DNA of 50,050 bases, taken from contig NZ_JAIJZW010000007.1 in assembly GCF_019753765.1 (NCBI RefSeq), positions 1 to 50,050 of the forward strand. Reading direction: 5' to 3'. This stretch comes from Microbacterium marinilacus (GTDB lineage: Bacteria; Actinomycetota; Actinomycetes; Actinomycetales; Microbacteriaceae). Shown here piece by piece: positions 36,802-44,901 of the stretch (positions are counted from its first letter, which is position 1; every line of letters starts with the position of its first letter). Both the position numbers and the translations under genes were made by a program. The notes under the pieces were generated by a model. It was not told the DNA's origin. It saw only the letters and a program-made list of their open reading frames with translations, and made no database searches.

Positions 36802-37971
36802 ATGGAGAGGCTCTCGAAGCACCTGCTGTCGTGGGCGTCGCTCCTGGACGAGCCCACGCTCGATCAGGCGCGCGTCTCGTCGCAGATGCCGTTCATCCAT
36901 CCGCATCTGGCGCTCATGCCCGACGCCCACCTGGGCAAGGGCGCGACGGTCGGGTCGGTGATCCCCACGCTCGGCGCGATCATGCCCGCAGCGGTGGGGG
37001 TCGACATCGGCTGCGGCATGATCGCCGTGCGCACCCAGTTCACCCGAGCGGACCTCGCCGGGCGCGACCTCGCCCCGCTGCGGGAGGCCATCGAGCGGGC
37101 GATCCCGCTGTCGGCGGGGCGCGACAACCGCAAGGTCGTCGCGACCGCGGAGCCCCGGGTCGCCGAGCTCGAGCAGCTCGCCGAGGATGCCGGGTTCGAC
37201 CCCGCCCGCTATGCGGGCCGGTGGCGTCTCCAGCTGGGCTCGCTGGGTTCCGGCAACCACTTCGTCGAGGTGTCGGTCGACGAGACCGATGCGGTGTGGA
37301 TGTTCCTGCACTCCGGCTCGCGGGGAGTGGGCAACAGGATCGCCACGCACCACATCGCCGTCGCGCAGCGGCTCGCGAAGCAGTGGTGGATCGACCTGCC
37401 GCACCCCGACCTCGCGTACCTCGTCGAGGGCACTCCCGAGTTCACCCGGTACATCCGCGAGCTGCGCTGGGCCCAGCGCTTCGCGCTGCTGAACCGCGAG
37501 GAGATGATGGACCGCGTCGCCCGCCAGCTCTCCGAGTTCCTGGACGACCAGGTCGTGGAGGGCGAGCGCATCAACTGCCACCACAACTTCACGGAGAAGG
37601 AGAGGCACTTCGGCAAGGAGGTGTGGGTGTCGCGGAAGGGCGCGATCCAGGCCGACGCCGGCCGGCCCGGGCTGATCCCCGGGTCCATGGGCACGGCGTC
37701 GTACGTGGTCGAGGGCCTCGGCAACGCGCTCTCGCTGAACTCGTCCCCTCACGGCGCCGGCCGCGAGCACTCCCGCTCGGCGGCGCGGAGGCTGTTCACC
37801 CACGAGCAGCTGCGCGAGGCCATGGCGGGCATCGAGTTCCGCGACACCGACGCGTTCCTCGACGAGATCCCCGCGGCCTACAAGCCGATCGACCAGGTGA
37901 TGGCCGACGCCGCAGACCTCGTGTCCGTGCGTCACACGCTCAGCCAGCTGGTCAACGTAAAGGGCGACTGA
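36802..37971 (+). CDS. rtcB: RNA-splicing ligase RtcB
   Basis: A 389-residue GTP/Mn-dependent RNA ligase that joins 2',3'-cyclic phosphate or 3'-phosphate ends to 5'-OH. Metal-site Asp68/Cys71 are in GVDIGCGMIAVRT, with GSGNHFVEV, HSGSRGVGN, INCHHNFTEKER and GLIPGSMGTASYVVEG following. His317 in SPHGAGREHSRS is the expected guanylated histidine. The ATG at 36802 has GGAAAGGA just upstream; an upstream in-frame GTG at 36739 lacks such a site. The gene stands alone, without rtcA or rtcR, and is preceded by the leader described above. In other bacteria rtcB is used in RNA repair under translation stress. Confidence 0.95.
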   Translation: MERLSKHLLSWASLLDEPTLDQARVSSQMPFIHPHLALMPDAHLGKGATVGSVIPTLGAIMPAAVGVDIGCGMIAVRTQFTRADLAGRDLAPLREAIERAIPLSAGRDNRKVVATAEPRVAELEQLAEDAGFDPARYAGRWRLQLGSLGSGNHFVEVSVDETDAVWMFLHSGSRGVGNRIATHHIAVAQRLAKQWWIDLPHPDLAYLVEGTPEFTRYIRELRWAQRFALLNREEMMDRVARQLSEFLDDQVVEGERINCHHNFTEKERHFGKEVWVSRKGAIQADAGRPGLIPGSMGTASYVVEGLGNALSLNSSPHGAGREHSRSAARRLFTHEQLREAMAGIEFRDTDAFLDEIPAAYKPIDQVMADAADLVSVRHTLSQLVNVKGD

Positions 37972-37974
37972 CGG

Positions 37975-38005
37975 CAGGCCCGCATCCCACCGGGGTGCGG
38001 GCCTG
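37975..38005. terminator. Bidirectional terminator between rtcB and Nudix gene
   Basis: CAGGCCCGCATCCC (37975-37988) pairs with GGGGTGCGGGCCTG (37992-38005), 14 bp with one G-T pair and a 3-base loop, between convergent genes. Confidence 0.8.
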
Positions 38006-38008
38006 TGC

Positions 38009-38722
38009 TCATCTCGGCGGCGCCAACGGCACGACGCGCTCGCGATCCCACGACTCCGTCCAGCCGAGCAGGTCGAACAGGGCGTCGAGCAGCATCGCCG
38101 TGAACCCCCAGACGAGACGCGGGCCGCCGTCGTCCACCGTGAACGCGGGCCCACGCCACTCGCGGCCGTCGCGACGGATGACGGTCACGCCGCGACGCGC
38201 GGGATCGAGCAGGTCGGCGACCGGGATCCGGAAGACCGCGGCCGACTCGCCCTCGTCCACGACGCGCACGGGCGACGGATCCCGCCACCATCCGAGCACC
38301 GGGGTGACCAGGTGGCGCGAGAACGCGAGGGGCACTGCCGGCAGGGTGCCGAGCACGTCGATCCCCGACGGGTCGAGGCCGGTCTCCTCCCGCGCCTCGC
38401 GCAGCGCCGCGGCGACCGCGTCGGAGTCGTCCGCGTCCACGCGCCCGCCGGGGAACGCCACCTCGCCCGGGTGCGAGCGGAGGGTCGCGGCGCGCGAGAG
38501 CAGCAGCACGTCGAGGTCGCGGGAGACCGCGGCGTCGTGCGCCGCCCGTTCGCTCGGCGTGCCGTCGAGCACGCCGAAGAGCATGAGGACGGCCGCGGGC
38601 CTCGACGAGGCCGCCCACGGCATGCCTGCCAGCCACGCGGACGCGTCGGCGCCGACGACCGCCGCGAGCTGGGCTCGCGCGCCCGCCGCCCGCTCGGCGG
38701 CTCCCCCGGCCCGATCCGTCAT
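38009..38722 (-). CDS. Nudix hydrolase, CoA pyrophosphatase-like
   Basis: A 237-residue Nudix protein. The NudL/CoA-ase signature LLLSRAATLRSHPGEVAFPGG runs into the Nudix box (GGRVDADD..., ALREAREETGL). This LRSHxGExaFPGG form is specific to enzymes that split coenzyme A to 4'-phosphopantetheine and 3',5'-ADP. N-terminal residues 1-45 are Ala-rich and helical. The ATG at 38722 has GGGAGGGA upstream. It is convergent with rtcB. Confidence 0.88.
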   Translation of the reverse strand: MTDRAGGAAERAAGARAQLAAVVGADASAWLAGMPWAASSRPAAVLMLFGVLDGTPSERAAHDAAVSRDLDVLLLSRAATLRSHPGEVAFPGGRVDADDSDAVAAALREAREETGLDPSGIDVLGTLPAVPLAFSRHLVTPVLGWWRDPSPVRVVDEGESAAVFRIPVADLLDPARRGVTVIRRDGREWRGPAFTVDDGGPRLVWGFTAMLLDALFDLLGWTESWDRERVVPLAPPR

Positions 38723-38905
38723 CCGTCCCTCCCCCGGACGACGCTACCCGCCCGCGGACACCGCGGGGCGGCCGGGAGCGGCCTCGATGCGGCTACGCTG
38801 GCGTCCGCGTGTTGTCGGGAATCGGACAGCCCCTCGCCGGCGGCGGGCCTGCCCAAGATCCCCGCCCCGTCCCGTCCCGGCCCGTCCCGTGGAGGAGAGC
38901 ACCCG

Positions 38906-39757
38906 ATGTCCCGGCGCAGCGCCAGACGCCCACCCGAGCCGGACGTGCGCGAGCCGGAGGGCTCGGACGCCCCGGGCCTACGGATCATCCCGGCCGGCTA
39001 CCTGCTCACGACCCACTTCCTGCGGCTGAGCTATCTCGCCGACCACATCGGATGCCGCGAGCAGCCGCACACCCACTCCGAGCACGTGGTGATCTGGCCG
39101 GAGCGCTCGTCCGCCACCGTCGACGTCGAGGGCGTGCAGTGGTCGCTCTCCGTCGGACGGGGCGTCTGGATCCCGGCCGGGGTGCCGCACACCGCCAGCC
39201 GGGCCCTGACCACGCCGCTGACCGCCACGTACGTCGAGCCGTCCGCCGTCGCAGGACGCGACCATCCCGGGCAGGTGACGTCCGTGGTCGTGAACGCCGC
39301 CACCCGCGAGCTCCTGCTGCATCTGTCCGAGTCCCCCATGCCCCGCGACCAGCGGCTGCGAGCGCAGCGCGTCTGCCTCGAGCTGATGACCGCCCACGAG
39401 CGCCCCACCATCGAGCTGCCGCTGCCGCGAGACCCCCGGATCGCGCGCATCGCGCGCATGATCGTGCAGGACCCCGCCGACGACCGGTCGATCGAGCAGT
39501 GGGCGCGGATCACCTCGCAGAGCGCCCGCACGATCGCGCGCGCGTTCCGCGTCGAGACGGGGCTCACGTTCAGCCAGTGGCGCACCCGTGCGCGGCTGGC
39601 GCGCGCCGTGCAGCTGCTCGGCGAGGGGACGCCCGTCGGGGCCGTCGCCCGCCGGGTGGGATACGCGACGAACAGCGCCTTCACGGCGACGTTCCATCGG
39701 GTGCTGAAACAGCGCCCGCGAGACTTCCTGCCGCACGGACGCGCCTCCGCCGGGTGA
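38906..39757 (+). CDS. AraC-family transcriptional regulator
   Basis: A 283-residue regulator with an N-terminal cupin-like ligand domain (about 25-120, including REQPHTHSEHVVIWPERS and GVWIPAGVPHTAS) and a C-terminal pair of AraC helix-turn-helices (about 200-278, SQSARTIARAFRVETGLTFSQW and VARRVGYATNSAFTATFHRVL). The ATG at 38906 has GGAGGAGAG upstream. The 183-bp region ahead holds a TACGCT -10 (38794-38799) and CCCGTCCCG repeats. It sits directly upstream of an iron-regulated binding protein, so it may control siderophore uptake; the effector is unknown. Confidence 0.9.
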   Translation: MSRRSARRPPEPDVREPEGSDAPGLRIIPAGYLLTTHFLRLSYLADHIGCREQPHTHSEHVVIWPERSSATVDVEGVQWSLSVGRGVWIPAGVPHTASRALTTPLTATYVEPSAVAGRDHPGQVTSVVVNAATRELLLHLSESPMPRDQRLRAQRVCLELMTAHERPTIELPLPRDPRIARIARMIVQDPADDRSIEQWARITSQSARTIARAFRVETGLTFSQWRTRARLARAVQLLGEGTPVGAVARRVGYATNSAFTATFHRVLKQRPRDFLPHGRASAG

Positions 39758-39816
39758 AGCCTCGACGCGACAGTTGACGTCCGGATCGCGACAGTCGCCC
39801 GTTCTACGGTTGCAGG

Positions 39817-39835
39817 CGAGGTAAGGCTCACCTCA
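39817..39835. promoter_or_regulatory. IdeR/DtxR-type iron box
   Basis: CGAGGTAAGGCTCACCTCA is a 19-bp near-palindrome that matches the DtxR/IdeR consensus TTAGGTWAGSCTAACCTAA at most conserved positions. It lies just after a TACGGT -10 (39805-39810), ahead of the binding lipoprotein, so iron-loaded IdeR would repress it. Confidence 0.8.
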
Positions 39836-39866
39836 CCTACCCTGCCGTCTCCCGAAGGACTCCCGC

Positions 39867-40916
39867 ATGCCCGAACGTCGTCGCCGCGGGGCGAGCATCG
39901 CCCTCGCCTCCGCTCTCGCCCTCCCCCTCTTCCTGACCGCCTGCGCCGCCGAGTCCGATGCGGACGCCGCAGCGTCGGCCGACCAGCGCGTGTTCGCCGA
40001 CGCGGAGGAGGGCGCGTACCCCGTCGCGATCCCTCACGCGTACGGCGAGACCGAGATCGACGAGCAGCCGGAGCGCGTGGTCGTGATCGGGTGGGCGGGC
40101 GCCGACATCGTCGTCGACCTCGGCACGATCCCGGTCGCGCAGGGCGTGGCCGCCGGGGCCGTCGAAGGCGACTACTACCCGTGGTTCGAGGAGGCGGCCG
40201 ATGCGCTCGGGGGTCCGCTTCCGGAGGTGAACGCCTCTCTGGAGCGCGGCGAGGTCGACCTCGAGTACGTGCTGTCCCAGGACCCGGACCTGATCCTGGC
40301 GGTCAACTCCGGCATCACGGAGGAGGAGTACGCGCGGCTGACCGAGATCGCGCCGACGGTGGCGTACCCGGAGGATCCCTGGTCGGTGTCCGTCGACGAT
40401 CACGTCGACATCATCGGCGAGGCGCTCGGCCGCCCCGACGCGGCCGAGCAGATCAAAGACGATCTGGCGACCGCCCTGAGCGACGCCGCCGCGGAGCACC
40501 CGACCCTGAGCGGTGTGAGCTTCGTCCACGCGTTCACGCCGGGCGACGACGGGCAAGTGGTCGTCTTCGGCTCCACCGATCCGCGGGTGCAGACGCTCGA
40601 GGCGCTCGGCCTCGTCCCTGCGGACGGCCTCGGCGAGCTCGAGGAGGGCGCCGGCGGCGGCAGCAGCTATCTCGTCAGCCTCGAGCAGCTGATCCCGCTG
40701 CGACCGGACCTGTTCGTCGGATCCGGCACCGACGACGAGTGGTCCGCCGCGCTCGAGGCGCATCCCGCGTTCGCGTCGTGGGAGCCCGTGTCGCAGGGCA
40801 GGGTCGCGCGCATCGCGGACCCCGAGCTGAGTCTGGCGTACGCCACGGCGACACCGCTCGGCCTGCGCTGGGGCGTCGACGACATCGCCGACATCCTCTC
40901 CGACGCCGTCGGCTGA
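39867..40916 (+). CDS. Iron-siderophore ABC-transporter binding lipoprotein
   Basis: A 349-residue secreted lipoprotein. The signal peptide has an Arg-rich start, a hydrophobic core and lipobox LTAC with lipidated Cys26. The mature part has the two-lobed TroA/FepB-type fold, with ERVVVIGWAGADIVVDLG in the first lobe and EQLIPLRPDLFVGSG in the second. The ATG at 39867 has GAAGGA seven bases upstream. An IdeR-like box overlaps the promoter. No permease or ATPase lies next to it, so it probably pairs with a transporter encoded elsewhere. The metal ligand class (siderophore versus haem) is not resolved. Confidence 0.9.
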   Translation: MPERRRRGASIALASALALPLFLTACAAESDADAAASADQRVFADAEEGAYPVAIPHAYGETEIDEQPERVVVIGWAGADIVVDLGTIPVAQGVAAGAVEGDYYPWFEEAADALGGPLPEVNASLERGEVDLEYVLSQDPDLILAVNSGITEEEYARLTEIAPTVAYPEDPWSVSVDDHVDIIGEALGRPDAAEQIKDDLATALSDAAAEHPTLSGVSFVHAFTPGDDGQVVVFGSTDPRVQTLEALGLVPADGLGELEEGAGGGSSYLVSLEQLIPLRPDLFVGSGTDDEWSAALEAHPAFASWEPVSQGRVARIADPELSLAYATATPLGLRWGVDDIADILSDAVG

Positions 40917-40935
40917 CCCGACCTGCCCGCCGGGG

Positions 40936-41442
40936 TCAGCCGCAGTTGGGGCAGACCCCGGTCAGCGGCATCTGCATGAAGCACGTCATGCAGACCTGGC
41001 CCTCGCGCGGTTCCGAGGCGCCGGATCGAGGAGCAGCGGCCGCCCGCGGGGCCGACGAGCGTGACGTGCTCGCACGCTTGGGTCTGTCCGCCAGGGGCCG
41101 ATGGCGCGTCTCGGGGTGGGTGACTCCCCACGCCCCGCGGAAGCGGCGGCTCTCCCAGCGCGGCCGGTCTCCGGCCAGGCGCTGCGCGTCGGCCTCCGAA
41201 CGGAACCCCGTCGTGTATCCGTCGTGCACCTCGAGCGCGGGGCCGCCGCCGCTGCGCTCGATCTTGAAGTACGTGCGGAAGCCGATCAGCGCCGCCGGCC
41301 CGACCGCCGCGGCGAGGCCGCGCACGAGCTCGAGGTTGCCCACCGGCGTCCCGTAGCGCACCAGCGCCTCGTCGATCGTGCCGAAGCGGATCGCCCGGCC
41401 CTCCTTGGCATGGTCGATGGATCGCTCGGGCGTGCTGCTCAT
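40936..41442 (-). CDS. Unknown protein with C-terminal zinc ribbon
   Basis: A 168-residue protein, probably starting MSSTPERSIDHAKEG. The central region (about 20-75) has a strand-helix pattern with GTPVGNLELVRGLAAAVGPAALIG. A basic, Ser/Ala-rich linker (about 115-145) precedes a compact Cys cluster CMTCFMQM...GVCPNCG that looks like a zinc ribbon. The start at 41442 has a weak GAGAATGGA site. No family recognised. It is convergent with the iron-binding lipoprotein and may be cotranscribed with the FAD/Rieske pair upstream (56-bp gap). Confidence 0.65.
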   Translation of the reverse strand: MSSTPERSIDHAKEGRAIRFGTIDEALVRYGTPVGNLELVRGLAAAVGPAALIGFRTYFKIERSGGGPALEVHDGYTTGFRSEADAQRLAGDRPRWESRRFRGAWGVTHPETRHRPLADRPKRASTSRSSAPRAAAAPRSGASEPREGQVCMTCFMQMPLTGVCPNCG

Positions 41443-41498
41443 GGGTCCATTCTCGCCGGGCTCGGCTGGGTGGACGCCCGCCTCCGCACGGCCGCGGC

Positions 41499-42920
41499 TC
41501 AGCCGACGGCCTTGAGCGGCTCCACGGCGGGCCCCTCGAGCACGGAGCCGTCGGGGGCGAAGCGCGAGCCGTGCAGCGGGCAGTCCCAGGAGCGCTCGAG
41601 CGGATTCCACTCGAGCGCGCCACCGAGATGCGTGCAGACGCCCGAGACCCGGCATCCCTCGGCCTCCGCGACCGGCCGCGGTCCGTGACGGACGAGCCCC
41701 GAGACGGCGGATCCGGCGACCGCCGCCTGAGCCGACACGAACTCCGCCGCGTCGCGCACGTTCAGATGCGGCGAGCGCAACGCGTCGGCCCACGGAACAC
41801 GCGCGCCGGTCAGGTCGCCGGCGATCGCCAGGCCTGCGGCCACGGCGTTCGTCATCCCCCACTTGTTGAAGCCCGTCGCGGCGAGCACCCGATCGTCTGT
41901 GCCCGGCATCACACCGGCGAACGGCACCCGGCTGACGGTGCGGTAGTCCTGCGCCGCCCACCATGTCGTCCGCTCCGCGCCGGGGAACACCGAGACCGTC
42001 CAGTCGTCGAGCTCGCGCAGCAGCCGGTCGGTCTCGCGCTCGCGGCCCGGGGTGAACGCCTCGCCGCCGACCAGCAGCAGCTCTCCGCCGTCCGCGGACC
42101 GTGCGGTGCGCAGCGACCTGCCGTCGGGGTCGAGTGACACGTACATCCCGCGCGGCACCGCTCCGGGCACGCGGTAGGCGCCGACGAGCGAACGCGACGG
42201 CGCCAGGCGGGCGAAGAACCCGGCCCTGTCGATCGCCGGGGAGCCGGTCGCGACGACGAGACGGTCCGCGTCAAGCTCGCCGTGGGAGGTGCGGACGACC
42301 ACGCTCGCGTCCTCCACCTCCACCCCGTGCACGCGGCAGTCCGGCACGACGACGCCGCCGTGATCGCGCACGGACGCCGCCAACCGGGCCAGGAGGCGCA
42401 TCGGGTGGATCTGCCACTGGTCGCGCATGCGGATCGCGCGGGTGGTCTCGTACGGCAGCCCGGCGTCCTGTCCCGCCGCGAGCGCGTCGACGTCCACGCC
42501 CACCGCGGCGAGCGCCTCCGCCTCCTCGTCGACGGCGCGCGCTCCCGCCGCCGTCGTGGCGTAGGTGAACGCGTCGCGACGCTCCAGGGACTCGTGGTCG
42601 CCGTCCAGCTCCGCCCGCACCCACTCCTGCGCGGCCCGGTTCGCATCGACGTACGCCTCGAGCGCGTCGCGCCCCGCGTGCGAGAGCAGCCCGGAGTAGA
42701 CCGAGCCCTGCAGCAGGCTCAGCTTCGCCGTCGTGTTGCCGGTCGCGACGGCACCGACCTCGCGCGCCTCCAGCACGGCCACCCGCAGTCCCGCCCGGGA
42801 GAGCAGAGCGGCCGTCGCCAGGCCGGCGAGCCCGGCCCCCGCGACGACGACGTCGGCGTGCGGGGGCAGGGCGGCATCCACCTCGATGAGAGGAGCGGTG
42901 CCGTGCCAGAGAGATGTCAT
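41499..42920 (-). CDS. FAD-dependent oxidoreductase with C-terminal Rieske domain
   Basis: A 473-residue DAO-type flavoprotein. The FAD motif VVVAGAGLAGLATAALL is at 24-40, followed by VLEAREVGAVATGNTTAKLS, a pattern shared with this group. A C-terminal Rieske [2Fe-2S] module has Cys-His pairs CTHLGG (about 428) and CPLHGSRF (about 445). Similar proteins are annotated as Rieske (2Fe-2S) FAD oxidoreductases; the substrate is unknown. The ATG at 42920 overlaps the stop of the upstream 106-residue gene as ATGA, so the two are coupled. Confidence 0.9.
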   Translation of the reverse strand: MTSLWHGTAPLIEVDAALPPHADVVVAGAGLAGLATAALLSRAGLRVAVLEAREVGAVATGNTTAKLSLLQGSVYSGLLSHAGRDALEAYVDANRAAQEWVRAELDGDHESLERRDAFTYATTAAGARAVDEEAEALAAVGVDVDALAAGQDAGLPYETTRAIRMRDQWQIHPMRLLARLAASVRDHGGVVVPDCRVHGVEVEDASVVVRTSHGELDADRLVVATGSPAIDRAGFFARLAPSRSLVGAYRVPGAVPRGMYVSLDPDGRSLRTARSADGGELLLVGGEAFTPGRERETDRLLRELDDWTVSVFPGAERTTWWAAQDYRTVSRVPFAGVMPGTDDRVLAATGFNKWGMTNAVAAGLAIAGDLTGARVPWADALRSPHLNVRDAAEFVSAQAAVAGSAVSGLVRHGPRPVAEAEGCRVSGVCTHLGGALEWNPLERSWDCPLHGSRFAPDGSVLEGPAVEPLKAVG

Positions 42921-43237
42921 CCGGCCAGCGGAGCGAGCGGACGTCCGCCGGGCGGGAAGTGCGCGATCGGCTTGGGCTTCGTCGCGCCCATCGAGATGTC
43001 CGCCGCGATCAGGTCGGTCGCCATCGCCAGGACGCTCTGGATCGATGTGTGACGCGTCGTGCCGCGGGTGCATCGCACCCACACGGCCTCGTAGCTCAGC
43101 TCGCCGTCGCCGTCCGTCGGAACCTGCTCCACGTACGCGATCACGCTCGCGGCGTCCGAGGCCGCGACGCTGCGGTCGCAGACGCGCCAGGCCCCTTCGC
43201 CGAGGGGGACGAGCTCGAGCTGGTGATAGGTATCCAT
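42917..43237 (-). CDS. Unknown 106-residue protein coupled to the FAD/Rieske gene
   Basis: A small soluble protein with regular strand-helix character (LELVPLGEGAWRVCDRSV, AYVEQVPTDGDGELSYEAVWVRC) ending in a basic Pro/Gly-rich tail. Its stop overlaps the next gene's ATG by 4 bp, so it is likely a partner or small accessory subunit. AGGAGG lies upstream but at long spacing (about 11). No family recognised. Confidence 0.65.
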   Translation of the reverse strand: MDTYHQLELVPLGEGAWRVCDRSVAASDAASVIAYVEQVPTDGDGELSYEAVWVRCTRGTTRHTSIQSVLAMATDLIAADISMGATKPKPIAHFPPGGRPLAPLAG

Positions 43238-43295
43238 AGTGGCTTCACCACCTCCTATCCGAGGATCGCCCGGAGGGCGGCGCGGGGCCAGGGGC

Positions 43296-43324
43296 TTGAC
43301 ACCTCGATACCCCGCGGGTACGCC
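43296..43324 (+). promoter_or_regulatory. Candidate promoter of the acidic 337-residue protein
   Basis: -35 TTGACA (43296-43301), 17-bp spacer, -10 TACGCC (43319-43324) in the divergent interval. The leader would be about 140 nt. Confidence 0.45.
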
Positions 43325-43470
43325 GGGGGCACGGACACTCGTCGCGGGGTGGAGAGCGGTCCGACGACCTGTTCCCTAAGGGGCCGATTCGCTCGCGTCA
43401 ACCCCGTTCAGGTGGCCTCGGCGACGGCGCACGATGTCTGCAGAACAGCTATCCGACACCGGGAGGCGCC

Positions 43471-44484
43471 ATGAGCACGCACGACAACCTCGAGCCCGAC
43501 ACGCAGGGCACCGACCCGCTCGACGCAGCCGTCGGCGAGGACGGGCAGGGAGACCTCGCGCCCGAGGACCTGCCCCAGCGCGGAACGGACGATCTGGACG
43601 CCGCGGTCCTCGACGAGGACGGCGCTGCCGTCGCTCCGGACCGCGCCGCTGGCGCGGCGCCGGGGCCCGGTGACGTGACCCCGGGCGACAACGTCGACAC
43701 CATGCCGCGCCCCGCCGACGACTTCCGACCCGAGGCGACCGGTCTCGAGACCGATGAGTTCGCGGGCTCCGGCGCGGCCGGTCCGGGAGCCGCCTCGGCG
43801 GGGACCCCGTCCGGCGTCCCCCCGCGCGCGGCAGCACCGTCGGACGGGACGCCGGCGTCCGCCGGCGACGGGGCTACCGTGCCGCCCGGTCGCGAGGGTG
43901 CCGACTCGGGCGCCGTGGACAGCGTGAGCGTGGAGGGCTCCTCGAGCCCCGATGTCGAGCGTTCGAGCCAGAACGACATCGCGGGCGTCGGCCCGGCGTC
44001 CGGCGAGGACGCGGGCGACACGACGATCACCGGTGCCCCGCCCGTCGACCCCGCCGAGCGTGCGGACGTCGACGAGGACGACCGCTCGCGTCCCACGCCG
44101 GGAAACGCGGCCGGCGACGCGGGCGCCGCCCCGCAGGCGACGGACGATGCGCCTACGCAGCACGGTTCCGACGACCCGTCGATCGCCGGGGTCCCGGACG
44201 CGGTCGGCCCCGGCGGCGCGGGCCTGCAGACGGGCACGCGGCAGGACCTCAACGAGGTCAGCGTCGCTCAGCAGGTGCAGGGCATCGTGGTGCAGACGCA
44301 GGCGGACGTCGGCACCGACAGGCTCGCCGAGTCGGAGGTGTCGTCGGTGCTCGAGCAGCGCCTGACCGAGGCGGGCCTCAACGCCGACGTCGAGCAGATC
44401 GAGGAGCTCGCGGCGCGCGTGCTCTCCGGCGACGCGCCCACCGATGTGGGCGAGGGCGAGCCGGGCGCCGGTCGCGGGCTCTGA
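43471..44484 (+). CDS. Acidic, largely disordered protein
   Basis: A 337-residue protein very rich in Asp, Glu, Ala, Gly and Pro. It has few hydrophobics, except for a C-terminal helical segment (about 275-320, SVAQQVQGIVVQTQADVGTD and ESEVSSVLEQRLTEAG) that could form a small folded or coiled domain. GGGAGG lies 4 bases before the ATG at 43471, which argues for this frame; the opposite strand also stays open across it because of the skewed composition. A terminator follows the stop. I do not recognise a function. Confidence 0.7.
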   Translation: MSTHDNLEPDTQGTDPLDAAVGEDGQGDLAPEDLPQRGTDDLDAAVLDEDGAAVAPDRAAGAAPGPGDVTPGDNVDTMPRPADDFRPEATGLETDEFAGSGAAGPGAASAGTPSGVPPRAAAPSDGTPASAGDGATVPPGREGADSGAVDSVSVEGSSSPDVERSSQNDIAGVGPASGEDAGDTTITGAPPVDPAERADVDEDDRSRPTPGNAAGDAGAAPQATDDAPTQHGSDDPSIAGVPDAVGPGGAGLQTGTRQDLNEVSVAQQVQGIVVQTQADVGTDRLAESEVSSVLEQRLTEAGLNADVEQIEELAARVLSGDAPTDVGEGEPGAGRGL

Positions 44485-44486
44485 CA

Positions 44487-44515
44487 CGAAGGGCACGCCC
44501 CGGGCGTGCCCTTCG
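44487..44515 (+). terminator. Terminator after the acidic protein gene
   Basis: CGAAGGGCACGCCC (44487-44500) pairs with GGGCGTGCCCTTCG (44502-44515), a 29-bp near-perfect palindrome right after the stop. Confidence 0.75.
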
Positions 44516-44535
44516 CCCCGCCTAAACTGGAGCCC

Positions 44536-44901
44536 ATGCCTGAAGACGTCCCCGGAGTGCGCACCGTCAGACTGACCGTGCTCGACGTGCTGCGGTTCCT
44601 GACCGAGCTCGTCACGATCGCGAGCCTGGCGGTATGGGGCTTCTTCGCGTGGCCCATGCCGTGGAGCATCGTCCTCGGCATCGGCGCCCCGCTGCTCGCG
44701 ATCGTCCTGTGGGCGCTGTTCGTGTCGCCGAAGGCCGTGTTCGCCGTCCACCCGTTCGTGCGGGTGCTCGTCGAGCTGCTGATCTTCCTGTCCGCGACGA
44801 TCGCCTGGTGGGCTTTCGGCCACCCCTGGATCGGCCTCGCGATCGGCGCTGTCAGCGTCGCCATCGGCGTGCTGCACGGTCGCCGGCGGCTGTCGGCATG
44901 A
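44536..44901 (+). CDS. DUF2568 (YrdB-like) membrane protein
   Basis: A 121-residue protein with four predicted membrane helices (LVTIASLAVWGFFAW, IVLGIGAPLLAIVLWALF, FVRVLVELLIFLSATIAWWAF, IGLAIGAVSVAIGVL), matching the DUF2568 family layout. A TAAACT -10 (44523-44528) is 7 bases upstream of the ATG, so it may be leaderless; GGAG is too close to serve. The stop overlaps the next start as ATGA. Function unknown. Confidence 0.85.
   Translation: MPEDVPGVRTVRLTVLDVLRFLTELVTIASLAVWGFFAWPMPWSIVLGIGAPLLAIVLWALFVSPKAVFAVHPFVRVLVELLIFLSATIAWWAFGHPWIGLAIGAVSVAIGVLHGRRRLSA

Noticed and set aside
43408..44877. 489-residue minus-strand frame opposite the acidic protein
   Set aside because: It exists because both strands stay open in Asp/Gly/Pro-coding sequence; the plus strand has the ribosome site and terminator.
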